Positions 1 through 7,067 are shown, numbered from the stretch's first letter. The stretch is 15,247 nucleotides of DNA from RGIG8782 sp017475895 (GCA_947167315.1 CAMVHP010000022.1:1-15247), one strand, 5' to 3'. The notes: generated by a model from the sequence alone, not told the origin. A program made the numbers and translations.

Positions 1-22
1 TTATTTAACTAAATTATAATAA

Positions 23-156
23 TACTTTTAAAGTAACACTTTATAAATATAATATTTTTACATTTTACTTTAAAAGTAATTGATTATATTTATTTATAAA
101 ATATTGACAAATATAATTACACGTTAGCTTTAATTTAATGTAATACTTTAAAAGTA
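23..156. repeat. Three copies of a near-palindromic 13-mer in a non-coding stretch
   Basis: The sequence TACTTTAAAAGTA occurs at 66-78 and 144-156, and its exact reverse complement TACTTTTAAAGTA at 23-35. Centre-to-centre distances are 43 and 78 bp. Each copy is close to a perfect palindrome (TACTTT, one central base, AAAGTA), as expected of a binding site for a dimeric DNA-binding protein. I did not see further exact copies in the window. The whole stretch 1-165 is very AT-rich and contains no gene. It lies just past the stop of the minus-strand head-closure gene, so the sites could serve a gene beyond the left edge. A TTGACA at 104-109 is a possible plus-strand -35 box, but no convincing -10 follows. 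The function as an operator is inference. Confidence 0.6.
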
Positions 157-165
157 ATATGTAAT

Positions 166-501
166 TTATTGTTGTTCTTCCCTACTCTCACAGATAATTT
201 CAGTGAAATTTTTATCTATATTATTTATATATTTTATGTTGAAAATTTTATTATTATGCAAAAAACGCATTCCGATATTTATATTATTTAAATATTTAAC
301 AACTATGAGATGTGTTGCCTTTATTTCTAACATGCTATAGTTACTATTTGAAATATTGGATATTAAATCTATACTTCCCCAAACATTCTTTACCTTTTCC
401 CATGTGATATTATAGCCCCCTACTCCATCCGTTTCTTTTATTGGTTTTTGAAGCTCTAACCTCTTATTTAAACTATTAATTTTATTGTAATATTTTACCA
501 T
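166..501 (-). CDS. Phage/GTA head-closure (head-tail adaptor, stopper) protein
   Basis: This 111-residue protein resembles the SPP1 gp16 / HK97-type head-tail joining family, equivalent to the stopper of alphaproteobacterial gene transfer agents. Such proteins close the portal channel and join the head to the tail. What can be seen is a short N-terminal segment ending in a basic LNKRLELQKP strand, a D-GVGG-N-TWEKV-NVWGSID block near residues 25-45 that matches the family pattern of a Gly-rich turn followed by W..v..vWA.i, and a C-terminal beta-rich half that includes THLIVVKY and a final I-CESRE. The size is normal for the family. An AAAGG sequence lies upstream of the ATG at 501. The gene follows the connector gene by 11 bases on the same strand, the usual order in head-tail modules. 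No tail gene follows before the left edge. Confidence 0.7.
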   Translation of the reverse strand: MVKYYNKINSLNKRLELQKPIKETDGVGGYNITWEKVKNVWGSIDLISNISNSNYSMLEIKATHLIVVKYLNNINIGMRFLHNNKIFNIKYINNIDKNFTEIICESREEQQ

Positions 502-512
502 AATATTTACCT

Positions 513-1037
513 TTAAAGTCTTTTTGTTTTGTAGTTTTTATATATGTTATAGGATGCTTTAGGTATTGGTGAATAACCTAACTTGTCCTCAAAAATTTTT
601 GCAGTGTGAAACAGAATCGCTTGTTTTAAATCGTCACTTATATCATCCGTAACAGCCGTATAGACTATGTCTAGTCTATAAAAATTAGTGGGTTTATTTT
701 TGAAAACCACTTTATCTTTGACATAGTCAACAAAATACGTATTTTCGTCTATTAAAATTTCACTATTGTTTTTACTTATATATTTGATGGAGTTGACAGC
801 TTTTACAGCTCCATACAAAAGTTGAACTGTGTTGTTTATGTTATTGTAAATTGAATATCTGTACTGTTTTTCCACTAGACTTTTACCTATCAGTAGCTCA
901 CATTGTTTTATTGCTGTTTTAAAGGATCTTAAAATTACATCATCTTCGTCATCATAGTCGACCTTTAAAAATAACTTGATATCCTCAAGCTCCATCGGTA
1001 AAGTTGAGCTTTCATTCAAAATTTTTATTGCTGTCAT
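513..1037 (-). CDS. Phage/GTA head-tail connector (adaptor, gp6 / phiE125 gp8-like)
   Basis: This 174-residue protein looks like the adaptor that docks under the portal ring (HK97 gp6, phiE125 gp8 family, GTA g6). The N-terminal part has the characteristic pattern PMELEDIKLFLKVDYDDEDD at residues 14-33, in which an Leu-x-x-x-K-x-FLKVD-x-x-DED segment precedes a long helix (ILRSFKTAIKQCELLIGKSL). A beta-rich middle follows, then a C-terminal helix (LKQAILFHTAKIFEDKLG) and a final YKTKRL, which resembles the typical Y-R-L ending of this family. Together with the downstream head-closure gene it forms a two-gene head-tail module. No capsid, portal or protease gene is upstream; the next gene, at 1099, runs divergently and is unrelated. 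The gene looks intact. It could be a GTA gene retained alone or a prophage relic. Confidence 0.7.
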   Translation of the reverse strand: MTAIKILNESSTLPMELEDIKLFLKVDYDDEDDVILRSFKTAIKQCELLIGKSLVEKQYRYSIYNNINNTVQLLYGAVKAVNSIKYISKNNSEILIDENTYFVDYVKDKVVFKNKPTNFYRLDIVYTAVTDDISDDLKQAILFHTAKIFEDKLGYSPIPKASYNIYKNYKTKRL

Positions 1038-1044
1038 TTTGTTC

Positions 1045-1072
1045 TTGAAAATTATTAATAAAATTATATCAT
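1045..1072 (+). promoter_or_regulatory. Possible sigma70-type promoter for the 1099-4005 cluster
   Basis: TTGAAA at 1045-1050 is followed after 16 bases by TATCAT at 1067-1072. Transcription would start about 20 bases ahead of the ATG at 1099. In such AT-rich DNA chance matches are frequent, so this is only a candidate. The position between divergent genes makes a promoter here likely in any case. Confidence 0.3.
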
Positions 1073-1098
1073 AACATCAAATTATATTAATATTGTTA

Positions 1099-2100
1099 AT
1101 GGGGAAGACTCTAAAATTATTAATTGTGGAACTGCTTTTGCTGTTATGTTTATCTAATAGCAACGTTTTTGCCTACTTGATTCCGGAAAATGAAGTTAGA
1201 GAAATAGAAACACAGGATAATGAAATTTGTCTTGCCAGAGGCACAAACACGGAAACTGAATTTGGTATAAAGTTTTATTGGGACTGTAGAAAACAGTTAA
1301 TAGACATGAGAATCAAAGATTCCATTAATTTAAAGGGTAAAAATAAATTCTACACAACAGAACTGAAAAGAATAAAAAAAGTGATTAATAACGTAATAGC
1401 AAGAATAGAAAGCGAATTTGAAACAAAGTTGAGTTACTATACGGATGAACATCCGGACTATAAGGTAATACTGAGGGGGCCTGATCAATATTACTATAAC
1501 TTATTGACGTTTTTAAATTTTAACTATCCCAGATTAAGCGTAAATGACGAGAGAGAAATAAAACAGATTTTAAAAACCAGAGAAAAGTTAAGAGTTAGAG
1601 ATGAAGAAAATACCATAAAACATAATCTAGAAAAATTTCCAGAATGCGTTAAGTATGATATAAAATCAAAGGAGTTTGAGGATTGTATAAATTTTAAAAA
1701 TAAGGTGGAAGAATGTAAGGCTGTGGTTGAGGAAAAAATAAAAAATAGAGACGTAAGTAGTAAATTTTCCTGTAAACAGCAATCAATTGAGAAATATCCT
1801 GACTATATGGCATTATACAACAGTGAATATACGGATTTAAAAAATCAAAAGTTAGATAAATACAACATTGACAGGAAAAAGGAACTGGAAAGAGAAAAAA
1901 GATTGTCGGAATTGAACAAATTAATGTCTGGTCCTAGACTGTCAAAAGTTCAACTGATAGAATTAAGAAAATATGAAGAACAAAAGTGTTTGATGGATAA
2001 AGAGTTGGAAAACAACCTGTTTAAGTTAACCATAAGCAATCAGTGTGAAAATATGTTAAGGGAAAGGGAGAAGGAAAAGGAAAATGCTAAACAACAGTAA
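1099..2100 (+). CDS. Secreted, charged cysteine-containing protein of unknown function
   Basis: I do not recognise this 333-residue protein. It starts with a clear Sec signal peptide: two lysines, then a leucine-rich core (LLIVELLLLLCLS), then a likely cleavage site after NVFA near residue 26. The mature part is highly charged and mostly helical, rich in Lys and Glu, with likely coiled-coil stretches in the second half (REKRLSELNKL and the terminal ENMLREREKEKENAK). Several cysteines are present, including the spaced set PECVKY, EDCINF, EECKAV and FSCKQQ around residues 200-250, which could form disulfides in the periplasm. I chose ATG 1099 because the only in-frame upstream start is TTG at 1093 and the signal peptide fits from 1099. 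The 3' end overlaps fmt by 17 bases, which suggests translational coupling. No Shine-Dalgarno sequence is evident upstream. Confidence 0.75.
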   Translation: MGKTLKLLIVELLLLLCLSNSNVFAYLIPENEVREIETQDNEICLARGTNTETEFGIKFYWDCRKQLIDMRIKDSINLKGKNKFYTTELKRIKKVINNVIARIESEFETKLSYYTDEHPDYKVILRGPDQYYYNLLTFLNFNYPRLSVNDEREIKQILKTREKLRVRDEENTIKHNLEKFPECVKYDIKSKEFEDCINFKNKVEECKAVVEEKIKNRDVSSKFSCKQQSIEKYPDYMALYNSEYTDLKNQKLDKYNIDRKKELEREKRLSELNKLMSGPRLSKVQLIELRKYEEQKCLMDKELENNLFKLTISNQCENMLREREKEKENAKQQ

Positions 2101-3037
2101 TCAATTGAAAATAATATTTATGGGAACACCTGAATTTTCAATTCCCACATTGGAAAAACTTTTGGATACAAATAATATTATAGAGGCAGTTTACACTAGA
2201 AAACCAGCGGAAAGTGGTAGAGGCAAAAAAATACAAAACACGCCGGTTCATGATTTTGCAGTGAAACATGGTCTGCAGGTTTTTACACCTAGCACGTTTA
2301 AAAAGGGTAAAAATCTTGAAAAAATAAGAGAAATAAAACCTGATCTAATAGTTGTTGTTGCCTATGGGTTGATTTTACCAAGGGAGTTGTTGGAAATTCC
2401 GAAATTTGGATGTATAAATTTGCATCCATCGCTGCTACCAAAATATAGAGGCTGTGCTCCAATGGAAAGATGCTTGCTTTCGGATGACGCTGAAACTGGT
2501 GTATGTGTGATGAAAATAGCAGAGGGACTTGATAATGGTGATATTATTGCAACCACAAAAATAAAAATAAATAAAGACACCGACATAAAGTTTTTAAAAG
2601 ACACATTGTCAAAAATTGGTGCTGATATGATTGTTGATGTTGTAAACAAAATAAGTAATAATGAAAAATTAGAATATATAAAACAAAATGATAATTTAGC
2701 GACATTTACAGACAAAATTACAGATGAGGATGGTAAGATAGATTGGACAACGGATGACGTTGTAACTATACATAAAAAAATACGGGCTCTAAATGAATCT
2801 GTGGGTATATATATGTTCCACAACAATAACAGAATAAAAATATTGAAAAGTGACTACATTTTGAATGACGGTATAAATTTTGGTGAAATAGTTGATAAAT
2901 ATTTTTCAATACAGTGTAACGGTGGAATACTAAAGCCATTAATTTTACAAAAAGAAGGTAAAAAAGCCATGGATGTAAAAAGTTTCATAAATGGTTATAG
3001 ATTCAATATTGGTGATAAAATAAGCAATAATAAATAG
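2084..3037 (+). CDS. fmt: Methionyl-tRNA formyltransferase
   Basis: Fmt transfers a formyl group from 10-formyl-tetrahydrofolate to Met-tRNAfMet, producing the initiator tRNA in the cytoplasm. The protein has 317 residues, the usual length. It opens with the FMGTPEF motif (residues 12-18), has the GRGKK loop (45-49) that contacts the tRNA acceptor end, and carries the formyl-transfer signature NLHPSLLP-YRG-AP (112-126) with Asn112 and His114, followed by the catalytic Asp150 in GLDNGDI. The C-terminal OB-like domain begins around residue 215 (GKIDW, then IRALNES). ATG 2084 gives 11 residues before the conserved FMGTP strand and sits after a purine-rich GGAGAAGGAAAAGG stretch. The gene overlaps the upstream secreted-protein gene and is followed after two bases by dusB. 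No def gene is adjacent, although def and fmt are commonly paired in bacteria. Confidence 0.97.
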   Translation: MLNNSNQLKIIFMGTPEFSIPTLEKLLDTNNIIEAVYTRKPAESGRGKKIQNTPVHDFAVKHGLQVFTPSTFKKGKNLEKIREIKPDLIVVVAYGLILPRELLEIPKFGCINLHPSLLPKYRGCAPMERCLLSDDAETGVCVMKIAEGLDNGDIIATTKIKINKDTDIKFLKDTLSKIGADMIVDVVNKISNNEKLEYIKQNDNLATFTDKITDEDGKIDWTTDDVVTIHKKIRALNESVGIYMFHNNNRIKILKSDYILNDGINFGEIVDKYFSIQCNGGILKPLILQKEGKKAMDVKSFINGYRFNIGDKISNNK

Positions 3038-3039
3038 GC

Positions 3040-4005
3040 ATGAAACCGATAAACATAGGAAATATTACAATAGATAACCCCTTGATGTTAGCGCCAATGG
3101 CTGGTGTAACGGATCCACCGTTTAGAGAAGTTGTAAAAAGTTTTGGTGGTGTTGGTTTAATGTTTAGCGAAATGATACCGTCAAAATCTCTGTTTTTTGG
3201 TAACAGAAACAAATCAATAGAAAAAGTTAAAAATACATTTAATATAAGTGTTGTACAGATTGCCGGAAATGACCCATACTATGTGGCAGAAGCTGCAAAA
3301 GTTAATGTTGATTTAGGGGCAGACATAATAGATATAAATTTTGGTTGTCCGGTAAAAAAGGTCGTAAAAGGTTTTGCTGGATCTGCGGTGATGAAGGATG
3401 AAAAACTGGCGGAAAATATAATGAAAAGCGTTGTAAAAGCTGTAGATGTTCCCGTAACCGTAAAGATGCGTATGGGTTGGGATTTTAACAATCTAAACGC
3501 TCCCACAATATCAAAAATAGCAGAAGATGTTGGTGTTAAAATGGTGACCATACATTGTAGAACCAGAAGTCAAATGTATTCCGGAGTTGCTGATTGGAAA
3601 TTTGCAAAAAAAGTAAAAGAAAAGATAAAAATACCGTTGATTGTAAATGGTGATATAAAAGACCTTTACACAACACAAAAAGCGCTTGAAGATAGTGGTG
3701 CTGATGGTGTTATGATTGGTCGTGGCATATGCGGAAAACCTTGGTTGTTTGTGGAAATAAATAGCGGTATAAATGGTCAAACTTTTGTAAGACCTAACGT
3801 TACTGAAATAAGGACAATAGTTTTAAAACATCTAGAATTATCAAAAGACTATTACGGTGAAAAAGAAAGTTGTTCATTATTTAGAAAACATCTTGCTTGG
3901 TACAGTGCCGGAATGAAAAATAGTTCTAACTTTAGAAATTTAATAAATAGAATAAACGATTATTCACAACTGAAGAATATTATTGAGAAATTTTTTGTTA
4001 TTTAA
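3040..4005 (+). CDS. dusB: tRNA-dihydrouridine synthase B
   Basis: This FMN-dependent reductase makes dihydrouridine in the D-loop of tRNAs. The 321-residue protein has a full TIM-barrel set of Dus motifs: MLAPMAGVTDPPFR (residues 16-29), the VQIAGNDP flavin strand (72-79), the catalytic cysteine in DINFGCPVKKV (Cys103), VKMRMGWD (141-148), TIHCRTR (170-176) with the conserved His172, VNGDI (202-206), and a phosphate-binding GRGICGKPWLF (228-238). The C-terminal helical domain ends in an FRKHLAWY segment (281-288) typical of DusB. The start is two bases after the fmt stop, so the two genes are almost certainly co-transcribed; fmt, dusB and aspS all act on tRNA. In many alphaproteobacteria dusB precedes ntrBC, but that pair is absent here. 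Confidence 0.95.
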   Translation: MKPINIGNITIDNPLMLAPMAGVTDPPFREVVKSFGGVGLMFSEMIPSKSLFFGNRNKSIEKVKNTFNISVVQIAGNDPYYVAEAAKVNVDLGADIIDINFGCPVKKVVKGFAGSAVMKDEKLAENIMKSVVKAVDVPVTVKMRMGWDFNNLNAPTISKIAEDVGVKMVTIHCRTRSQMYSGVADWKFAKKVKEKIKIPLIVNGDIKDLYTTQKALEDSGADGVMIGRGICGKPWLFVEINSGINGQTFVRPNVTEIRTIVLKHLELSKDYYGEKESCSLFRKHLAWYSAGMKNSSNFRNLINRINDYSQLKNIIEKFFVI

Positions 4006-4092
4006 TCTATAAACAATTTATATCAAGTATCTTGTAATTACAGATAATATTATTTATAATCACCCTTAAAAAAGCAAAATAAAGTATAGATT

Positions 4093-5022
4093 ATGTATAG
4101 GGATAAAAATGTTGATATTGTAGCGACGGATTGTGATAAGACGTTGTATAAAATAACAAAAGATAATGGTTTTGATACATTGGATAACATGTATTTAGTT
4201 TTATTGGACAGCTGTCTAATATATGATTATTTATTAAAAAATAAGGATACTTTATTTAAAGAAAAGTTCAAAAATATAGATGAAAACGACTTAGCGGAAC
4301 TTGAAAAAATATTTAATGGAAATCAACAAAATGCAGAAAATTTCGTAAAAACATATATGAATAATCCAAATGATAGATGTAAAAAATTATTTAATATCCT
4401 AAGATCCATATCCATGGGTATGGCCCGTGAATACGAAAACATCATGAATAATGCCGATGTAACTATGGAGGAGTGGGAGAAAAAATTTAAAACATCAACA
4501 AAATTAATGAAGGAGCTATTTCGTGGAAAAATAGAAATAAATGATGAAGTTTTTGACTTTTTACTGAAGGAAAAAAGAAGTAGAGATGAAAATAACACAA
4601 TTCTTTTGATACTAACCGACAACATAAAAGAAAATGCCATCGGAGCTTTGGAATGTGCTGGGTATAAGGTAACAAAAGAAAATCAAGAAAATAAATATAA
4701 AATAGTAAATCCAAAGAGTGGCGAAGAAATTAGCTTTTTCCTATTCAGTAAATTTTATAGACAAAACGACCAAGATAAATTGAATATGGCATTAAGAAAA
4801 AGAATGGATGGAGCATTTGATGAATTTTATAACAGATTAAAGGAAACATTCACCATGAAAAGCATAAAAGAATTTATTTTTCTTGATGACAGCTCTAGTG
4901 CATTAAATAACATGAATATGGAATTAAAAAATAAATACGAAAATCTTATAAAAAGTTATGAACTCATCCAAGTGTTATACGATGATAATTTATCAACAAC
5001 CTTGAAAACACTTGATAAATAA
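4093..5022 (+). CDS. Divergent HAD-superfamily phosphatase-like protein
   Basis: The 309-residue protein carries recognisable haloacid dehalogenase (HAD) motifs but no family that I can name. Motif I is TDCDKT (Asp13 nucleophile, Asp15). Motif II is probably the Thr175 of LLILTDN. Motif IV is the acidic pair Asp265-Asp266 in FIFLDDSSSA. A helical cap-like insert lies between motifs I and II, roughly residues 30-165, rich in Lys, Glu and Asn and containing cysteines 41 and 96. The motif III lysine cannot be placed with confidence. There is no signal peptide or membrane segment, so it is likely cytoplasmic. An 87-base gap separates it from dusB. Its last codons may contain the promoter of the aspS leader. 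The substrate cannot be inferred from sequence. Confidence 0.65.
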   Translation: MYRDKNVDIVATDCDKTLYKITKDNGFDTLDNMYLVLLDSCLIYDYLLKNKDTLFKEKFKNIDENDLAELEKIFNGNQQNAENFVKTYMNNPNDRCKKLFNILRSISMGMAREYENIMNNADVTMEEWEKKFKTSTKLMKELFRGKIEINDEVFDFLLKEKRSRDENNTILLILTDNIKENAIGALECAGYKVTKENQENKYKIVNPKSGEEISFFLFSKFYRQNDQDKLNMALRKRMDGAFDEFYNRLKETFTMKSIKEFIFLDDSSSALNNMNMELKNKYENLIKSYELIQVLYDDNLSTTLKTLDK

Positions 5023-5039
5023 AAATAATGTTATATTAT
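5012..5039 (+). promoter_or_regulatory. Candidate promoter for the aspS leader
   Basis: TTGATA at 5012-5017 and TATTAT at 5034-5039 are 16 bases apart. The -35 element overlaps the end of the HAD gene. Transcription would start near 5046, giving a leader of about 165 bases before the aspS start codon. This is a weak call because AT-rich DNA yields such matches often; a start site further upstream, allowing a longer leader, is not excluded. Confidence 0.3.
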
Positions 5040-5045
5040 ACCAAC

Positions 5046-5206
5046 AAACGCTATGATCCTTTAACAGAGGGGAGCAGAGGGAAGAAAAGTTCTTACTTAG
5101 TAGAACCCTACGGGTGGCCCGTTATAGCCGTAAGAGTTGAACTTAGTTCAAAAAGCAAGGTGGCACCACGGGCGAACTCTCGTCCTTGCATTTAACAAAA
5201 TTAGGA
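5046..5206 (+). promoter_or_regulatory. T-box-type (tRNA-sensing) leader of aspS
   Basis: The 3' half has the canonical T-box antiterminator layout: helix A1 pairs GCAAGG (5155-5160) with CCTTGC (5184-5189), a seven-base bulge TGGCACC (5161-5167) follows, then helix A2 pairs ACGGG (5168-5172) with CTCGT (5179-5183). In T-boxes the first four bulge bases pair with the NCCA end of an uncharged tRNA; TGGC calls for a G discriminator, which tRNA-Asp and tRNA-Asn carry. Upstream lie a conserved-looking CCCGTTATAGCCGTAAGAG block (5118-5136) and a stem III-like hairpin TTGAAC/GTTCAA (5137-5142, 5146-5151), in the normal order. No U-tract follows, so no intrinsic terminator is seen; translational control is more likely. 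A canonical Stem I with a clear GAC specifier is not evident, which leaves the 5' half uncertain. The downstream gene, an aspartate-tRNA synthetase, is a standard T-box target. Confidence 0.85.
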
Positions 5207-5211
5207 AAATT

Positions 5212-7005
5212 ATGTTAAGAACTAATACATGTGGTGAATTAAATAAATCAAACATTGGTCAAAGAGTAAAATTGGGTGGTTGGGTCCATTCGATAAGAGA
5301 CCATGGTAATCTAGTATTTATTGATCTTAGAGATAATTACGGAATAATACAATGTGTTATTGACAGCGAAAAAAATAAAGATCTAATGGAGAAAGCTCAA
5401 TCCATAAAGGATGAAAGCGTGATCTTTGTGGATGGTATTGTGATTGCCAGAGCAAAGGAAGTTATAAATCCAGACCTGAAAACCGGTGAAATAGAAATAG
5501 ATATTGAAGATATAAAAGTGGAGAGTATGGCGGAGCAAATACCATTTCAGGTGGCTGATGAAACGCAAAACTATCCGGAGGATTTGAGATTTAAACACAG
5601 ATATCTTGACTTGAGAACAAAAAAAATGCATAGAAATGTACATTTAAGGAATGATGTTGTTGCATTTTTAAGAAGAGAAATGTGGAAACAGGATTTTCAA
5701 GAATTTCAAACTCCAATATTAACTGTATCTTCTCCGGAGGGAGCAAGAGACTTTCTGGTGCCAAGTAGAGTTCATCCTGGTAAGTTTTATGCTTTGCCAC
5801 AGGCACCACAACAGTTTAAACAATTACTTATGGTTGGCGGTTTCGATAAATACTTTCAGATAGCACCATGTTTCAGAGATGAAGGAACTAGAGCAGATAG
5901 AAATCTGGAATTTTATCAGTTGGATATGGAAATGAGTTTTGTGGAACAGGAAGATATATTTAACACAATGGAACCTGTAATGTACAATTTATTCAAAACT
6001 TTTTCCAATAGAAAAGTCACAGAACCGCGCTTTCCACGTATACCATATAAAGAATCAATGCTCAAATATGGAACCGATAAACCGGATTTAAGAAATCCAA
6101 TAGTAATACAGGATGTAACAGAGATATTTAAAAACTCTAACTTTTCAGTGTTTGCTAAAGCCATTGAAAGCGGAGCTGTTGTTAGAGCTATTCCGGCATC
6201 GGATGTTGTAGATAAACCAAGAAGTTTTTTTGATAAAATGGTAGCTTTCGCTATGGAAGAAGGAGCAAAAGGACTTGGTTACATAGTTTTTGATAGAGAT
6301 GGAACCGCTAAAGGACCTGTGGCAAAATTTCTAGACGAAGATAGACTAAATAAACTGAAAACAACGGTTAATCTACAGAATGGTGATGCTGTATTTTTCT
6401 GTTGTGCTGCAGAACTAGAGGCAGCAAAACTGGCTGGAAAAGTTAGAATAAAATTGGGTCAGGAGTTGAATTTAATTAACAAAGAAGAGTACAAATTCTG
6501 TTGGATAGTTGATTTTCCACTCTACGAAATAAATGAAGAAACAGGAAAACTTGATTTTACGCACAATCCATTTTCTTTACCAAAGGGTGGAATGGATGCG
6601 TTTAATACAAATGATTTGTTAAGTATAACCTGTGACCAGTTTGACTGTGTTTGTAACGGTTATGAGCTTTGCAGTGGAGCAATAAGAAATCATAAACCAG
6701 AAATAATGTATAAATCATTTGAATTGGTTGGCTATGATGAGTCTGTCTTGGATGATAAATTCGGCGGAATGATTAATGCATTTAAATTCGGAGCTCCTCC
6801 ACACGGTGGTTGTGCTTTTGGTATTGATAGATTAGTTATGCTCCTGTTAGACGAAACTAACCTAAGGGAAGTTGTGGCATTTACACCAAATGGAAAGGGT
6901 GTTGACCTAATGATGAACTCCCCTGCCCCAGTTAGTGATCTACAACTAAAGGAGCTGAACATTGAGTTAACGCAAAAAGCAAAGGAAAATATAGGAAAAA
7001 TATAA
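5212..7005 (+). CDS. aspS: Aspartyl-tRNA synthetase (class II, bacterial type)
   Basis: AspRS charges tRNA-Asp with aspartate in the cytoplasm. The protein has 597 residues, the usual bacterial length. It contains an N-terminal OB-fold anticodon-binding domain (about 1-110, with GGWVHSIRDHG and VFIDLRD), class II motif 1 near LRFKHRYLDLR, motif 2 at FRDEGTRADR (from residue 221), a bacterial GAD-type insertion around 290-420, and motif 3 at GIDRLVMLLLD (from 537). The EFYQLDMEMSFVEQEDIF stretch after motif 2 is typical of alphaproteobacterial AspRS. A small oddity is Gly225, where most bacterial enzymes have Asp in FRDED. Start: ATG 5212 has AGGA at 5203-5206 and directly precedes the family-typical LRTNTCGELN. 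An in-frame TTG at 5137 lies inside the leader hairpin and is rejected. Control is likely through the T-box leader. A terminator follows at 7030-7065. Confidence 0.97.
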   Translation: MLRTNTCGELNKSNIGQRVKLGGWVHSIRDHGNLVFIDLRDNYGIIQCVIDSEKNKDLMEKAQSIKDESVIFVDGIVIARAKEVINPDLKTGEIEIDIEDIKVESMAEQIPFQVADETQNYPEDLRFKHRYLDLRTKKMHRNVHLRNDVVAFLRREMWKQDFQEFQTPILTVSSPEGARDFLVPSRVHPGKFYALPQAPQQFKQLLMVGGFDKYFQIAPCFRDEGTRADRNLEFYQLDMEMSFVEQEDIFNTMEPVMYNLFKTFSNRKVTEPRFPRIPYKESMLKYGTDKPDLRNPIVIQDVTEIFKNSNFSVFAKAIESGAVVRAIPASDVVDKPRSFFDKMVAFAMEEGAKGLGYIVFDRDGTAKGPVAKFLDEDRLNKLKTTVNLQNGDAVFFCCAAELEAAKLAGKVRIKLGQELNLINKEEYKFCWIVDFPLYEINEETGKLDFTHNPFSLPKGGMDAFNTNDLLSITCDQFDCVCNGYELCSGAIRNHKPEIMYKSFELVGYDESVLDDKFGGMINAFKFGAPPHGGCAFGIDRLVMLLLDETNLREVVAFTPNGKGVDLMMNSPAPVSDLQLKELNIELTQKAKENIGKI

Positions 7006-7029
7006 AAATTAAAAACTAAAAATTAAAAA

Positions 7030-7065
7030 ATTACCAACGACTTAAACGTTGCTGGTAATTTTTTT
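7030..7065. terminator. Bidirectional Rho-independent terminator between aspS and the recombinase
   Basis: ATTACCA (from 7030) pairs with TGGTAAT (to 7059), and an inner ACG/CGT extends the hairpin with a small bulge. Seven T residues (7059-7065) follow on the plus strand, terminating aspS. On the minus strand the complement of the A-rich 5' flank (7025-7030) supplies a T-tract just beyond the recombinase stop at 7068, so the hairpin probably serves both convergent genes. Confidence 0.85.
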
Positions 7066-7067
7066 AT

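Noticed and set aside
2362..2826. Minus-strand open frame inside fmt
   Set aside because: It is antisense to a clearly conserved gene and its product is a hydrophobic, low-information translation.
5055..5065. Calling GAT or AAC as the T-box specifier codon
   Set aside because: Neither sits in a recognisable Stem I internal loop with the expected flanking motifs, so the specifier is left unassigned and only listed as a question.
5137..5211. In-frame TTG start that would add 25 residues to AspRS
   Set aside because: It lies inside the stem III-like hairpin of the leader, encodes a sequence unlike any AspRS N-terminus, and ATG 5212 has an AGGA at the right distance and begins the conserved part.
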